Below, piece by piece: positions 49,753 through 58,720 of a DNA stretch of 64,000 bases (positions are counted from its first letter, which is position 1; the number at the start of each line of letters is the position of its first letter). Position numbers and translations under genes: made by a program. The DNA comes from a bacterium. Its GTDB lineage: Bacteria > Armatimonadota > Abditibacteriia > Abditibacteriales > Abditibacteriaceae. The notes below the pieces were generated by a model. It was not told the origin of the DNA. It ran no database searches and saw nothing but the letters and a program-made list of their open reading frames with translations. The stretch is from contig SDZD01000039.1 of assembly GCA_004172935.1 (NCBI GenBank), positions 27,531-91,530 on the forward strand, in the 5' to 3' direction.

Positions 49753-50982
49753 ATGTCTCAATCATCTTCGTCATCGAAAAAGTTTTCCGGGCCTCTTTTG
49801 TGGGGCTTGGTCGCATTGGCTGTGGGTGGGAGCCTGTTGGTTGGTGGGGCTATGCGGAAGGGAGCAGAAAGCGCTCAGGTTGGCGGGACTTTAACCGCTG
49901 AAGATGTGGTGGGGCAATGGGATGTTTCGATGTCGCCTTATTCCAATGCAGAGGCAGGGTCGGTAGATTATCCGATCTGGCAGTTGGGGAAGAACATGGT
50001 CAATCCGGCGCTCGATGTGTTGGGTGGGATTGTCGAGCAGTCGAGCGTGGGGTCGATTGCGGCTAAGCGGCGCATTCAATGGGGCGAGGGGGCGAACACA
50101 CTGGCATTGGAATTTGAAACCGATGCGCCACAGTGGGAATTACTCTGCTCGGCTTCTCCCAAAGGGGGGAACTGGAGGGTATTAGTTCATGATGTGGGAA
50201 GTTCTGATTGGAGGATATTAGGCAGTTGGAGCACTGAGACGCCCGCGATTCAGCTTTTCCAGAGTAAAGACAACGAGCGGAAAGCGCGGAGATGGCGAGT
50301 CGAATATTCGAATCAATTGGCACTGGGAGTGAGATTGAAGAACAACGAAAAGATTTCGGCGAATTTGCCGAAGCCACCGCTCAAGCGCGTAGTGTGGGTG
50401 GGCGATTCGTATGCGGAGGGCACCGGGGCGCCTTCGGTGTGGCAGGGGTTTGTCGGGCAAGCAGGAATGCTTTTGAATGTGGACTCGCATTTCGATGCAG
50501 CGGGAGGAACGGGATATATCGCCGAGGGGCCGAAGGCGCTAAACCGCAAGCCTTATGGCGAGCGGATGGACAACATCGTACAGGCGAACCCCTCAGTTGT
50601 GGTGATTTACGGCACCATCAACGATGGGCAATTCCCGCCGCAGGACGTGGCAGCGGCGGCTAAAAAGTTCTGGGGGGCGCTGCATCAGGCGCTACCGAAG
50701 GCGCAGATTATCGCGATTGGTCCAGTGCAGCCGAGCAGCAAAATTAATTTGAAGCCACTGAGCGATGCGTTGGCGAGCGCGGCGGCGGAGTCGGATGTGA
50801 AATTTGTGGATGCGACTTCGTGGATTCAGGGGACGGGCAATGTCGCCAAGCCGCAAGGCGATGGCAATGCTGACACGTTTATTGGGGCCGATGGCATTCA
50901 TCCGACTTTAGCAGGGCATGATTATCTGGGGAAGAAGACGGCGGAAGCGCTGCGGCCCCTGCTCAACAGTGCCCAGAACTGA
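49753..50982 (+). CDS. membrane-anchored SGNH/GDSL hydrolase
   Basis: The 409-aa protein has an N-terminal membrane helix (LLWGLVALAVGGSLLVGGAM) and an accessory beta domain (about 45-195). The SGNH domain has block I VVWVGDSYAEGTG (Ser219), the block II Gly in AAGGTGYIAE, block III Asn in VIYGTINDGQ and block V DGIHPTLAGHDYLG (Asp and His of the triad). Such enzymes are esterases, often acting on acetylated polysaccharides or lipids outside the membrane. An acyl-esterase role together with the acyltransferases in this window is plausible but unproven. Confidence 0.85.
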   Translation: MSQSSSSSKKFSGPLLWGLVALAVGGSLLVGGAMRKGAESAQVGGTLTAEDVVGQWDVSMSPYSNAEAGSVDYPIWQLGKNMVNPALDVLGGIVEQSSVGSIAAKRRIQWGEGANTLALEFETDAPQWELLCSASPKGGNWRVLVHDVGSSDWRILGSWSTETPAIQLFQSKDNERKARRWRVEYSNQLALGVRLKNNEKISANLPKPPLKRVVWVGDSYAEGTGAPSVWQGFVGQAGMLLNVDSHFDAAGGTGYIAEGPKALNRKPYGERMDNIVQANPSVVVIYGTINDGQFPPQDVAAAAKKFWGALHQALPKAQIIAIGPVQPSSKINLKPLSDALASAAAESDVKFVDATSWIQGTGNVAKPQGDGNADTFIGADGIHPTLAGHDYLGKKTAEALRPLLNSAQN

Positions 50983-51111
50983 GCGATATTTCGATCTGTT
51001 TTCCGGTCGTCAACAATAATTGGGGGAAAGCGTTTATTAATAGAAAACGCGCTCACTGTAGGAAGTCATAGTCGCCAAAGGGACCAATTTCACGCAACAC
51101 TCGTCTCTCCT

Positions 51112-51579
51112 GTGGCCGTGTGGATGACTTTGTTGGTGTTGGGTGTTGGCTTCTTTGTACCGTTTGTAACGATCAAATCGGTACTGGCGCAACTGATGTT
51201 GCGCTTCGAACGCGATGATGCGTTCTGGGTTGCCCTCGCCGGTCACTGCGCGAATATCGTGGCAGGAGCGCCTCTATTTGCCCTGATTTGGTGGCTTAAC
51301 AGCCTTCTGTTGCGCGGGGATTCCAGCGCCACGCCGTCGGTTATCGCGATCACGCTGTTTTACGCGGCATTAGTGATCCCATTCGATATTTGGACGGCTC
51401 AAGGCATCATTCGCAACGGTAGCTATCCCGACCTTGATGACAACCATCCCTCCAGTACCATCACACAGAAAGCGGGATTAACGACGATGAAGTTGGTCAT
51501 GGCGTGGGCGCTGGTGGGCAACATCGTCTGTATCGGGGCAGGGTTATTCGCGATGTGGTGGCTTGGCAATATGAAGTAA
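51112..51579 (+). CDS. four-helix membrane protein of unknown function
   Basis: A 155-aa protein with about four hydrophobic helices (WMTLLVLGVGFFVPFVTI, ALAGHCANIVAGAPLFALIWWL, VIAITLFYAALVIPFDIWTA, LVMAWALVGNIVCIGAGLFAMWWLG) and a polar loop with PDLDDNHPSSTITQ. The start is GTG at 51112 or one of the following GTG/ATG codons. I see no known family. Confidence 0.6.
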   Translation: MAVWMTLLVLGVGFFVPFVTIKSVLAQLMLRFERDDAFWVALAGHCANIVAGAPLFALIWWLNSLLLRGDSSATPSVIAITLFYAALVIPFDIWTAQGIIRNGSYPDLDDNHPSSTITQKAGLTTMKLVMAWALVGNIVCIGAGLFAMWWLGNMK

Positions 51580-51590
51580 GTTTGGAGGGC

Positions 51591-51666
51591 TTAGCGTTTT
51601 AGCCCCCACCCGGCACCGCGACACCCTCCCCCGCTTCGCTAGAGAGGGACCACTCATGGAACTGGA
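51591..51666. repeat. dispersed repeat block with CTCATGGAACTG
   Basis: GTTTTAGCCCCCACCCGGCA, then CCTCCCCCGCTTCGCTAGAG and GGGACCACTCATGGAACTG. It is the same block as at 26811-26870 and 40127-40178, here joined to part of the CCCGGCA block. It is non-coding. Confidence 0.7.
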
Positions 51667-51701
51667 ATGTGGGTGAGCTTTTGGCGCGAGGAAATTGGGG
51701 G

Positions 51702-52829
51702 TTAGTTGGTTTTTGAGGCGCGGATGGAGTTGTAGAGGGCGAACATCTGGGCGCCATGTTTTTCTTCGCTGAGGGCCTGACACATAGTATTGGCGCCTTC
51801 GTTAAATTTGGCGCGGTTGTTGGCGGCTTCGCGGGCTAACGGGGCCAGAGGCTGGTCGATTTTCCATTCGAGGCCCGCACCAAATTGGAGCAGATTAGTC
51901 AGGTTGCCAACCCCGCGAGTTGCCAGGACGGGGGCGCCCCAGGCGGCGGCTTCGAAGGTCATGAGCGGGCAAGGGTCGAAGGAACTGGGGATGATGAAGA
52001 CATCGCAAGCAGCAACAAATTCGCGGATGTTTTGGATTTTTCCTGTCGCGCGGAAGCGGTCTTTGAGTTGGGGAGCCTCGAAGCCTTCGGTATGTTCGCC
52101 GCCCATCAAAAGAAATAGTTCGGGAGCGGCTTCGACGGCGCGCAGAAGTGGTTTGTAGCCTTTGCGCTCATCGACACCGCCCAGATAACCGACGACGAGT
52201 TTGTTGGTTTCACCGACCCATTTTTGGCGGGCCTGTTGGCGCTCGGCATCAGTAGGTAGATTTGCGGCTGGCGAGGGGTTGACGATGACGTGGGGGCGCG
52301 TTGGTTCGCCATAAAGACGAACGAATTCGTCTTTGAGGAGATGAGAGCAGAACACCATGTTGGTGTTATCGGTGGCATTGGCGCCTGTCCCTACTCCACG
52401 AAGATAGCGATCTTCGGCTTGCATGACGACGCGCAATTGAAGCCCGTTATATTTGCCGCGAAGCCCCTGGCCGGGTGCCAGCCCGCCGCTTTCGAAGGCG
52501 GCGCGAGTGAGAAAGTGGCACTGCATGACATCGGCGAGCGCGGCGACTTGCGGCTGATGGACATGGAGGACATCAAATTTTCGGTCGCCGAGAGCCGCGC
52601 GGATGTTGCGCCGTGCCGACAGCCACTGGTAGGTGAATACGTGGGATGGCACGTGGAGCGGCAGATGTTCGACTTCGCTTTTCAAGCTTTCATCGAGGTG
52701 CTGGCACACACAAGAGACTTTCCATCCAGCGCTTAGCGCCCGTTTGACCTGAGCCATCGCCAGCTGGGGAATGGAACCATACCCGGTGGCGATGGCATCG
52801 TACACCATACAAAGCGAGGGGGGCGTCAT
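51702..52829 (-). CDS. family 4 glycosyltransferase
   Basis: The 375-aa GT-B protein has an N-terminal Rossmann half (MVYDAIATGYGSIPQLAMAQVKRALS, FDVLHVHQPQVAALADVMQC) and a C-terminal GT4 half with LVVGYLGGVDERKGYKPLLRA, LFLLMGGEHTEGFEAPQL and the nucleotide-sugar site CDVFIIPSSFDPCPLMTFEAAAWG, the E-x7-E-like motif with its second acidic residue altered. It adds a sugar to a growing glycan, most likely exopolysaccharide or glycolipid. A second GT4 gene lies 127 bp upstream in the same direction. Confidence 0.85.
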   Translation of the reverse strand: MTPPSLCMVYDAIATGYGSIPQLAMAQVKRALSAGWKVSCVCQHLDESLKSEVEHLPLHVPSHVFTYQWLSARRNIRAALGDRKFDVLHVHQPQVAALADVMQCHFLTRAAFESGGLAPGQGLRGKYNGLQLRVVMQAEDRYLRGVGTGANATDNTNMVFCSHLLKDEFVRLYGEPTRPHVIVNPSPAANLPTDAERQQARQKWVGETNKLVVGYLGGVDERKGYKPLLRAVEAAPELFLLMGGEHTEGFEAPQLKDRFRATGKIQNIREFVAACDVFIIPSSFDPCPLMTFEAAAWGAPVLATRGVGNLTNLLQFGAGLEWKIDQPLAPLAREAANNRAKFNEGANTMCQALSEEKHGAQMFALYNSIRASKTN

Positions 52830-52956
52830 TAGTAACGGAACTCCACAGGGATGGAAATACGCAGCATAGTTTCAAACAGGCTCACGAGCAGACACGCAAT
52901 GGGTCGTAGTCCCCCAGAGTAGAACAGAGCGTAGCGGGCACTAGCGATGTCAAGCG

Positions 52957-54141
52957 TTAAGATTGCTTTTTCTGTTTATGATGGGCAACCGCTTTGGCGT
53001 AGACATCGAGGTATTGGGTGGTGATGGCATCCCAATCGAAGGCGCGCACTTTCGCGGCTCCATCGGCTCCCAACTGTGCGGCGCGTTGGGGATTCTGGGC
53101 CAAGTCCAGCAGAGCGTCGGCCAACACCTGTGGGTTACCTGGCTCGACTAGTAAACCGTTTTCGCCATTTATAACGAATTCGGGGACGCCACCAACACGC
53201 GAGGCGACGACGGCTTTACCAGCAGCCATAGCTTCGAGGTTCACGATGCCCATAGGTTCGTGGCGCGAGGGCAACACGAAGAAGGCGCTGCCTTTGAAAA
53301 GCGCCACGGCTTCAGGGCGGTTGACACGGCCCACAAAGTGGGCACGCCCATCCAATCCCAATTTTTGGCTGCACTCTTTGAGGTATTCGTGGCGCTCGCC
53401 GTTGCCAGCGAGCAGAAGGTCGATGGGCACATCGGCTTTTTCGAGCATCTTCGCGTAGGCTTGCAGCAGCACATCGAAGCCTTTTTGATCGACGTGGCGC
53501 CCGATGCCCAAAATGTAGGGGCGTGGGTGCGAATGGGGGGCGATGCCTTCAAAATCGGCGAGACGGATGCCATTGAAGATGGGTTTGCCACGGTCGCCGA
53601 AAGGGGCGCCCATAAATTCTTCGGCTTCCTGCACGGTTTGGCCGGAACAGCCAGTGATGAAGTCAGCGCCTGTGAGAACGGAGCGCATCATGTCGCGGGC
53701 GGCGCCGCTCTTCTGGAAGATTTGCGAGGCGTCCATCGTCAGTTCGCCCTGAAGGGTAACGACGAAGGGCAAATCGAGAGAGCGCGCGGTGCGCAATGCA
53801 TATAGGGCGTTGGAGGAGACGCACTGAACATGAATGATGTCGGTGTTTTCCTGTTTGATGACATCGGCAATGGCACGGCGGATGGAACCGCCCGTCAATG
53901 CGAGAGAGGTGATGGAACGGGCCTTAACGAGAGGTGAACTGCCGCCGACAACACGAAAAGGAAAGCGATAAACGCGCAGGCCCTCGAAATCTTCTTTTTC
54001 GGGGAGGTTGCGGGGCCAACGCTCGGTGACGATAAAGGCGTCGTGCCCGGCGCGATTGAGCGCGTGCGCCAATTGACGCACCAGCTCTTCAACCCCTCCC
54101 AGACTTGGATGGAAAGCGCTGGCGAATAAGGCAATCTTCAT
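52957..54141 (-). CDS. family 4 glycosyltransferase
   Basis: A 394-aa classical GT4 retaining glycosyltransferase: MKIALFASAFHPSLGGVEEL at the N-terminus, HVQCVSSNALYALRTARS, then YILGIGRHVDQKGFDVLLQAYAK, AHFVGRVNRPEAVALFKGSAF and FVLPSRHEPMGIVNLEAMAAGKAVV with the full E-x7-E (GIVNLEAM). It uses a nucleotide sugar to extend a lipid-linked or cell-surface glycan. It and the preceding entry form a glycosyltransferase pair. Together with the UppP-sugar transferase at 27095 they could serve one glycan pathway. Confidence 0.9.
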   Translation of the reverse strand: MKIALFASAFHPSLGGVEELVRQLAHALNRAGHDAFIVTERWPRNLPEKEDFEGLRVYRFPFRVVGGSSPLVKARSITSLALTGGSIRRAIADVIKQENTDIIHVQCVSSNALYALRTARSLDLPFVVTLQGELTMDASQIFQKSGAARDMMRSVLTGADFITGCSGQTVQEAEEFMGAPFGDRGKPIFNGIRLADFEGIAPHSHPRPYILGIGRHVDQKGFDVLLQAYAKMLEKADVPIDLLLAGNGERHEYLKECSQKLGLDGRAHFVGRVNRPEAVALFKGSAFFVLPSRHEPMGIVNLEAMAAGKAVVASRVGGVPEFVINGENGLLVEPGNPQVLADALLDLAQNPQRAAQLGADGAAKVRAFDWDAITTQYLDVYAKAVAHHKQKKQS

Positions 54142-54280
54142 AAATAGTGCTCTAGTTTATGGTCAAGTTTTTTTGTTACGTTGCTGCCATTTGCTTATGT
54201 GACAAGCATTAAGAACTCATACAGGGGACGAGGAAAACAGCGTTTGTTAACCTGTAACATCCTCAAGAGAGAATAGTCCT

Positions 54281-54838
54281 ATGCCACAATCTATTATTTC
54301 TGGCGCCGAAGCGCGCATGAAACACACCATCGAAGATTTGCATTCTGACCTTGGCACCCTCCGTACTGGCCGCGCTACGCCCGCCCTACTCGATAAAGTG
54401 ATGGTGGATTATTATGGCAGCCTGACCCCACTCAAAACGATGGGACAGGTTTCGGTTCCCGATGCCCGTCAGTTGCTTGTGACCCCTTATGATGCCAGCG
54501 TCGTTGGCACCATCGCAAACGCGATTTCAAGAACCGATTTGGGCGTCACAGCTATTGCCGATGGCAAATCGGTGCGTGTTTCGGTTCCGACACTGACAAC
54601 TGAGCGCCGCAAAGAGATGGTCAAACTGGCAGGCAAAAAATCCGAGGCTCACAAAATCGCGGTGCGCAACATCCGTCAGGATGCCAACAAAGACCTCGAA
54701 AAGCTGGAGAAAGATGGCGAAATATCGAAAGACGATCTGGCGCGCTTTAAGGGCGACGTGCAGAAAATCACTGACAAGATGATCGCCGAAGTCGATAAAA
54801 TCGGCAAAGCCAAAGAAGCCGAAATCATGGAGATTTAA
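54281..54838 (+). CDS. frr: ribosome recycling factor
   Basis: This 185-aa protein is full length. It has the long three-helix bundle ends and the conserved DLHSDLGTLRTGRATPALLDKVMVDYYG block at the start, then GQVSVPDARQLLVTPYDASVV, the TERRKEMVKLAGKKSEAHKIAVRNIRQDA segment and a C-terminal KITDKMIAEVDKIGKAKEAEIMEI. With EF-G it splits the post-termination ribosome. In most bacteria frr follows pyrH; here it starts a new unit after the opposing glycosyltransferases, and a terminator follows, so that linkage is lost. Confidence 0.97.
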   Translation: MPQSIISGAEARMKHTIEDLHSDLGTLRTGRATPALLDKVMVDYYGSLTPLKTMGQVSVPDARQLLVTPYDASVVGTIANAISRTDLGVTAIADGKSVRVSVPTLTTERRKEMVKLAGKKSEAHKIAVRNIRQDANKDLEKLEKDGEISKDDLARFKGDVQKITDKMIAEVDKIGKAKEAEIMEI

Positions 54839-54890
54839 TCGCTGAATCCGAGGCCAACGGCACCTCGGATTCAACAACACTCCCGAGTCA

Positions 54891-54923
54891 CACCCTCTGA
54901 ATAAAATTCAGAGGGTGTTTTTT
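54891..54923 (+). terminator. terminator of frr
   Basis: CACCCTCTGAAT-AAA-ATTCAGAGGGTG (54891-54917) is a perfect 12-bp stem followed by six T. A second hairpin (GAATCCGAGG...CCTCGGATTC, about 54844-54872) precedes it directly after the stop. Confidence 0.9.
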
Positions 54924-55091
54924 GTTTTAGGGTGCTGTGCGCGGCTGAATAAGAATATGCAGTTGGCGAATCTTGCTTTTAAGGGTACTTTTTGTAGCTC
55001 CGATAAGTTAAGCGCGGTTTTTCCTGTAGGTAATCTCGGTCTTTCCTGACAGGCGGCGGCATGGCAGTGGCAAATTACTCCCCTGCTTGAC

Positions 55092-56234
55092 ATGACCGCA
55101 CATCCCTCTGACACAAACAGGTTACATTTCCCCCATCTCGATGCGATTCGAGGCATTGCGGCCCTGTGCGTTTTGATTTTTCATATCGCGTTTTCTTCGG
55201 CTCTGTCGCCGGTTTGGTTGCACACGATGCCCTCATTCGTGAACTCGGCGGGGCATGTTTTGGCGAATGGGGTCGAAGTGTTTTTCGTGTTGTCAGGCTG
55301 GGTTATCGCCCATTCAATGCGCTGGGATAACCTGGAAATGGCGTCATTGGGACGTTTTTTGGTGCGACGAACGCTGCGATTGACTCCGGCCTACTGGGCG
55401 GCGCTGGTGCTAACGCTGGTGCTGGGCGTGGTGGGAATACACCTTGGTTCTGGCGATTCATTGCCCTCGATTTCTAAGATAGGGCTGAATTTTTTGTATT
55501 TGCAAAATATTTTTGGGGTCGGCAACGTGTTTTCGCCCGCGTGGACGCTGTGCATCGAGGCGCAATTTTATGTGGCTTTCGCGGCGATTTTGTGGATGGC
55601 GGTTTGTTGCGGGGAAGGGGCGACGGGAGCGGAGCCGTTCGGTAAGAGTCGCGGACGGTTGGCGGCGCTACTGTTCGCGAGCGCTCTGGGGACGCTGGCA
55701 TTGGCCTGTCGGTGGAACGATGGGGCGCTCTTCGTTTCGTGGTGGTTTTACTTCGCGGGCGGCGCGCTGGGTTATCTGGCTTCGCGCGACTCACGGTTTA
55801 TGCCGATGGTGGCAATCGTGGTGGCGGCTATGGCGGGGGTTTCGGCGTGGCTTTATCTTCATCCGGTTCGATTTGATGATGAAGGGCGCTCATTGATGGT
55901 AGGCACGCTGGCCCTGCTGTTTTTGCTGGTGGCTCATGGGCGGGCGCGGTGGACGGAGTGGAGCCGCAGAGGTTTGTTTGCGTGGTTGGGGAATATTTCG
56001 TATTCGCTGTATCTGACTCACTTCGGATTTGGGCTGTTGCTGGCGCGGGCATTTCGCAAAATTTCTCATCAGAATGCGTTGTTGGCGGTGGTTTTTATCT
56101 TCGTTGACATAGCTTTTTGCTTATTATTGGCGCATTTCTTTTGGCGATGGATAGAACAGCCTTCCGTTGAATGGGCAAAAGGCTTCAAACTGAAGGGAAA
56201 TGCACTTCGAGAACGTGCTGGGGCTGCCGCTTAA
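55092..56234 (+). CDS. acyltransferase 3 family membrane protein, copy 2
   Basis: A 380-aa OafA-type protein with ten or so membrane helices, HLDAIRGIAALCVLIFHIAF (essential His in helix 1), EVFFVLSGWVIAHSM, RFLVRRTLRLTPAYWAAL and FSPAWTLCIEAQFYVAFA. It O-acylates an extracytoplasmic carbohydrate. It overlaps the next small gene by 35 bp and is in the same direction as uppS, so it joins the lipid-carrier cluster here. It shares only general family motifs with copy 1 (43335-44426), so the two are not a recent duplication. Confidence 0.88.
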   Translation: MTAHPSDTNRLHFPHLDAIRGIAALCVLIFHIAFSSALSPVWLHTMPSFVNSAGHVLANGVEVFFVLSGWVIAHSMRWDNLEMASLGRFLVRRTLRLTPAYWAALVLTLVLGVVGIHLGSGDSLPSISKIGLNFLYLQNIFGVGNVFSPAWTLCIEAQFYVAFAAILWMAVCCGEGATGAEPFGKSRGRLAALLFASALGTLALACRWNDGALFVSWWFYFAGGALGYLASRDSRFMPMVAIVVAAMAGVSAWLYLHPVRFDDEGRSLMVGTLALLFLLVAHGRARWTEWSRRGLFAWLGNISYSLYLTHFGFGLLLARAFRKISHQNALLAVVFIFVDIAFCLLLAHFFWRWIEQPSVEWAKGFKLKGNALRERAGAAA

Positions 56235-56457
56235 CCTTGTCCGCGAACTTTTGGACGAGGAGTTGGTCGTTGTCGCTACCGAGCCTCCTTTCCTTGCGCG
56301 CGGCTATACACCGCACTGGGGCGAGGAGCGGGTGGTGCGGGTCCGGGCACTTTCCGAGGGCAAAATTGAGGTTTTAGTCGCGCGTGAACTAGTAGGCGAA
56401 GAGCGTGTCGTGATGAATGACAAGCGCAGGGCGGGAAAAGACGCCCCGAAACGTTAA
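56200..56457 (+). CDS. small conserved-looking protein before uppS
   Basis: An 85-aa soluble protein: MHFENVLGLPLNLVRELLDE, then WGEERVVRVRALSEGKIEVLVARE. The pattern of an N-terminal GLPL helix (as in PASTA-like units) followed by a VVRVRAL...KIEVLVARE beta hairpin recalls short proteins encoded before uppS or cdsA in some Gram-positives, from memory. It overlaps the acyltransferase by 35 bp and lies 33 bp ahead of uppS. Confidence 0.6.
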   Translation: MHFENVLGLPLNLVRELLDEELVVVATEPPFLARGYTPHWGEERVVRVRALSEGKIEVLVARELVGEERVVMNDKRRAGKDAPKR

Positions 56458-56490
56458 ACTGGACAACTCTCGCGTTCGTACCGCTCTCCG

Positions 56491-57282
56491 ATGTTCTTGC
56501 GTTCCCAAACTGCCGTGAAACCCGAAGCCACTTCCGACACCAATGGTCCAAAATCCACTGGCTCAGCCGAAGTCGAACTGGATTTGTCGCATCTGCCTCA
56601 GCACATTGCCATCATAATGGATGGCAACCGCCGCTGGGCCAAAGAAAAAGGCTGGCTCGCCATTCGCGGCCACACCATTGGCGCCGATACCACACAAAAC
56701 ATCATTCAGGAATGTGTGGATTTAGGTTTGTGCGCCCTGACACTGTACACCTTCTCGACGGAAAACTGGAAGCGTTCGCACGCCGAGGTTTCGGGCCTCA
56801 TGCGCCTCATCACCAAGCAGCTGAAAGACCAGTTGCCTCGTATGCAGCGCAATAACGTGCAGATCCGCCACATCGGTCGCCGCGATGGTCTGCCCGACTA
56901 TTTGCTGCGTCAGTTGGATGAATGCACTAACTCGACAGAGCGCAACACCGGTTTGGTGCTGAATCTGGCGCTGAACTATGGGGGCCGCGCTGAAATCGCC
57001 GACGCCTTCAAGAGTTTGCTAACGCGCGTTCAGGAAGGGCTAATGCGTATCGAGGAAGTTACCGAAGATGCGATTTCGCGCTCGCTGTATACCGGCGACC
57101 TGCCCGAACCGGATTTGATGATTCGTACTGGCGGCGAAATGCGGATTTCCAACTTCTTGCCGTGGCAAATCGCCTATGCTGAGCTGTGGATCACAAACAC
57201 GCTCTGGCCAGAATTTGCGCCCAAAGAATTGCGCCGCGCCATTCACGACTTCCAGGTGCGCGAACGTCGTGTGGGTGCTTGA
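56491..57282 (+). CDS. uppS: undecaprenyl diphosphate synthase
   Basis: A 263-aa cis-prenyltransferase: HIAIIMDGNRRWAKEKGWLA (catalytic Asp44), IRGHTIGADTTQNII, ALTLYTFSTENWKRSHAEVSGLM, and the C-terminal DLMIRTGGEMRISNFLPWQIAYAEL with WPEF. It condenses eight isopentenyl diphosphates onto farnesyl diphosphate to give the C55 lipid carrier for peptidoglycan and surface glycans. The N-terminus (first 30 residues, Ser/Thr/Pro-rich) is longer than usual, and ATG 56491 may not be the true start. The usual downstream partner cdsA is absent; a UbiA-type enzyme follows 111 bp later. Confidence 0.96.
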   Translation: MFLRSQTAVKPEATSDTNGPKSTGSAEVELDLSHLPQHIAIIMDGNRRWAKEKGWLAIRGHTIGADTTQNIIQECVDLGLCALTLYTFSTENWKRSHAEVSGLMRLITKQLKDQLPRMQRNNVQIRHIGRRDGLPDYLLRQLDECTNSTERNTGLVLNLALNYGGRAEIADAFKSLLTRVQEGLMRIEEVTEDAISRSLYTGDLPEPDLMIRTGGEMRISNFLPWQIAYAELWITNTLWPEFAPKELRRAIHDFQVRERRVGA

Positions 57283-57393
57283 GCGTTATCGCGACCTCCT
57301 GAGTTCACTTCGCGAGAACTGCATTGGGAAAAGACGCCTTTTTGAAGTGGCTTGCGCGACGTAAACCGCAGGTTATTCAGTAAGGAGGGCGCG

Positions 57394-58323
57394 ATGAAAG
57401 GGATACCTGTTGCGCTTGGGAGAGAGCGCAGCGAGCAGTCGGTGGGGGCGCGCGTGGGAAGCGAGATCGCTTTCTGGGTGAAGGCGGCGCGACCCGGTTT
57501 CTGGCTGACGGCGACGTGGTTTTATCTGTTGCCGTTTGGTCGCTCGGCTTTGGGAGAAGGTGTGCCCGTCCCGTGGGGATGGGCGTTTTGGCTGGGTCTG
57601 ATTTATGTCGGGTTGCCGCTTGGAATGGCGATTTATGCGGCCAACGACCTGACCGATAGCGCCACGGATGCGCTCAATCCACGCAAAGACTCGTTTCTGT
57701 TCGGAGCGCGGCCCACGGAAGCGCAAATTAGGCGTCTGCCGTGGATAATTACCCTCGTTCAACTGCCGTTTTTAGCCGCTTTCTGGTGGCTACTAGGGCC
57801 GAAAGCCATTGGCTGGTTCGCCGCTGTGCTGGGCGCAACGGCGATTTATAATTTCCCACCGATTCGAACCAAAGACCGTCCCCTACTCGACATGGCCTCG
57901 CAAGCGGGCTATTTGTTGGTATTCGTGTTGGCCGACTGGGTGCGCGGTGGCGCCTCATCGTGGCAGCTGTATGTGTTCGGGGCGCTGTTCGCGATGCACT
58001 CGCACGGCTTCGGGCAAATCCTCGACATCGAACCCGATGCGCGCGCCGGACGGCGCACAACCGCCGTTGTGTTGGGAGCGTTGCGGACGAAATGGCTGAT
58101 AGTGGGACTGCTTTTGCTGGAAAGCGTGTTGGCGCTGGCGCTGGCGTTGCCCTCGAAACCCTATTTGCCGCCACTGTTGCTACTGGGCGCGGCGGGGTTC
58201 GCCGTCGATGCGCTGTTTTTGTGGCGCGAACGGCCCTACCCATCGTGGGGAGCATCCGCCTTCTTCATCGGCTGGAACGCAGCACTATTGCTCGACTTGG
58301 GGTGGAATTGGGTGAAGCTATGA
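57394..58323 (+). CDS. UbiA-family prenyltransferase
   Basis: From ATG 57394, with AAGGAGGG six bases upstream, the 309-aa protein has about nine membrane helices. Asp-rich motif 1 is NDLTDSATDALNPRKDS (residues 84-100), and motif 2 lies in GFGQILDIEPDARAGRRTTAV. UbiA enzymes transfer a prenyl or polyprenyl chain to an aromatic or other acceptor. The LNPRKD and DIEPDxxAGRRT variants resemble chlorophyll synthase/DGGGPS-like or MenA-like branches; the acceptor cannot be decided. Its position right after uppS suggests use of a polyprenyl diphosphate. Confidence 0.85.
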   Translation: MKGIPVALGRERSEQSVGARVGSEIAFWVKAARPGFWLTATWFYLLPFGRSALGEGVPVPWGWAFWLGLIYVGLPLGMAIYAANDLTDSATDALNPRKDSFLFGARPTEAQIRRLPWIITLVQLPFLAAFWWLLGPKAIGWFAAVLGATAIYNFPPIRTKDRPLLDMASQAGYLLVFVLADWVRGGASSWQLYVFGALFAMHSHGFGQILDIEPDARAGRRTTAVVLGALRTKWLIVGLLLLESVLALALALPSKPYLPPLLLLGAAGFAVDALFLWRERPYPSWGASAFFIGWNAALLLDLGWNWVKL

Positions 58324-58390
58324 TAAGGCGCACCATCACGTGCAATGATGGTCAGTTTGAATACACCCTCATAGAGCTTCCCTGCAACAT

Positions 58391-58720
58391 TTAAGGGGAC
58401 ACAAGGAGGTTGAAGCGCGCGCCTCGTTTTTTCGCATAGAGACCAAGAGGCCACTTAGTTTTGGAGTCGTACTGAGCGCCGCGTAAATCAGCACCTTGCA
58501 GTTTGGCTCCGCTCAGATCGGCACCTTGTAAGAGGGCATTGCGAAGGTCACATTGCCGTAAATCAGCCCCCACCAAACCTGCGTTTATCAAGACAACCGA
58601 GTAGAGTTTCGCCCCTTGCAAATTCGCTTTCTTGAGGTCTGATTCTATGATAGCATGAGCCAAGTTGGATTTGCTTAGATTCGTTCCTTTTAAACCCGAA
58701 GAGCGAATGCAGGCGCCCAC
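58391..58720 (-). CDS. pentapeptide-repeat protein, apparently N-terminally broken
   Basis: The open frame from GTG 58720 encodes A-(D/N)-L-x-x repeats: GLKGTNLSKSNLAHAIIESD, LKKANLQGAKL, AGLVGADLRQCDL and LQGADLSGAKLQGADLRGAQ. The same frame continues upstream without a stop as NPLALNAWQTGKDLSYRELA and GRNFFKANFVGA, which belongs to the repeat domain. There is no start codon, and a TAA closes it near 58837. A second frame upstream reads QSELVDKFYDSVG. So the 5' part is probably broken by a frameshift, or it uses an unusual start. The product would form a right-handed beta-helix. The 242-bp gap to the left of 58963 is otherwise empty. Confidence 0.6.
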   Translation of the reverse strand: MGACIRSSGLKGTNLSKSNLAHAIIESDLKKANLQGAKLYSVVLINAGLVGADLRQCDLRNALLQGADLSGAKLQGADLRGAQYDSKTKWPLGLYAKKRGARFNLLVSP

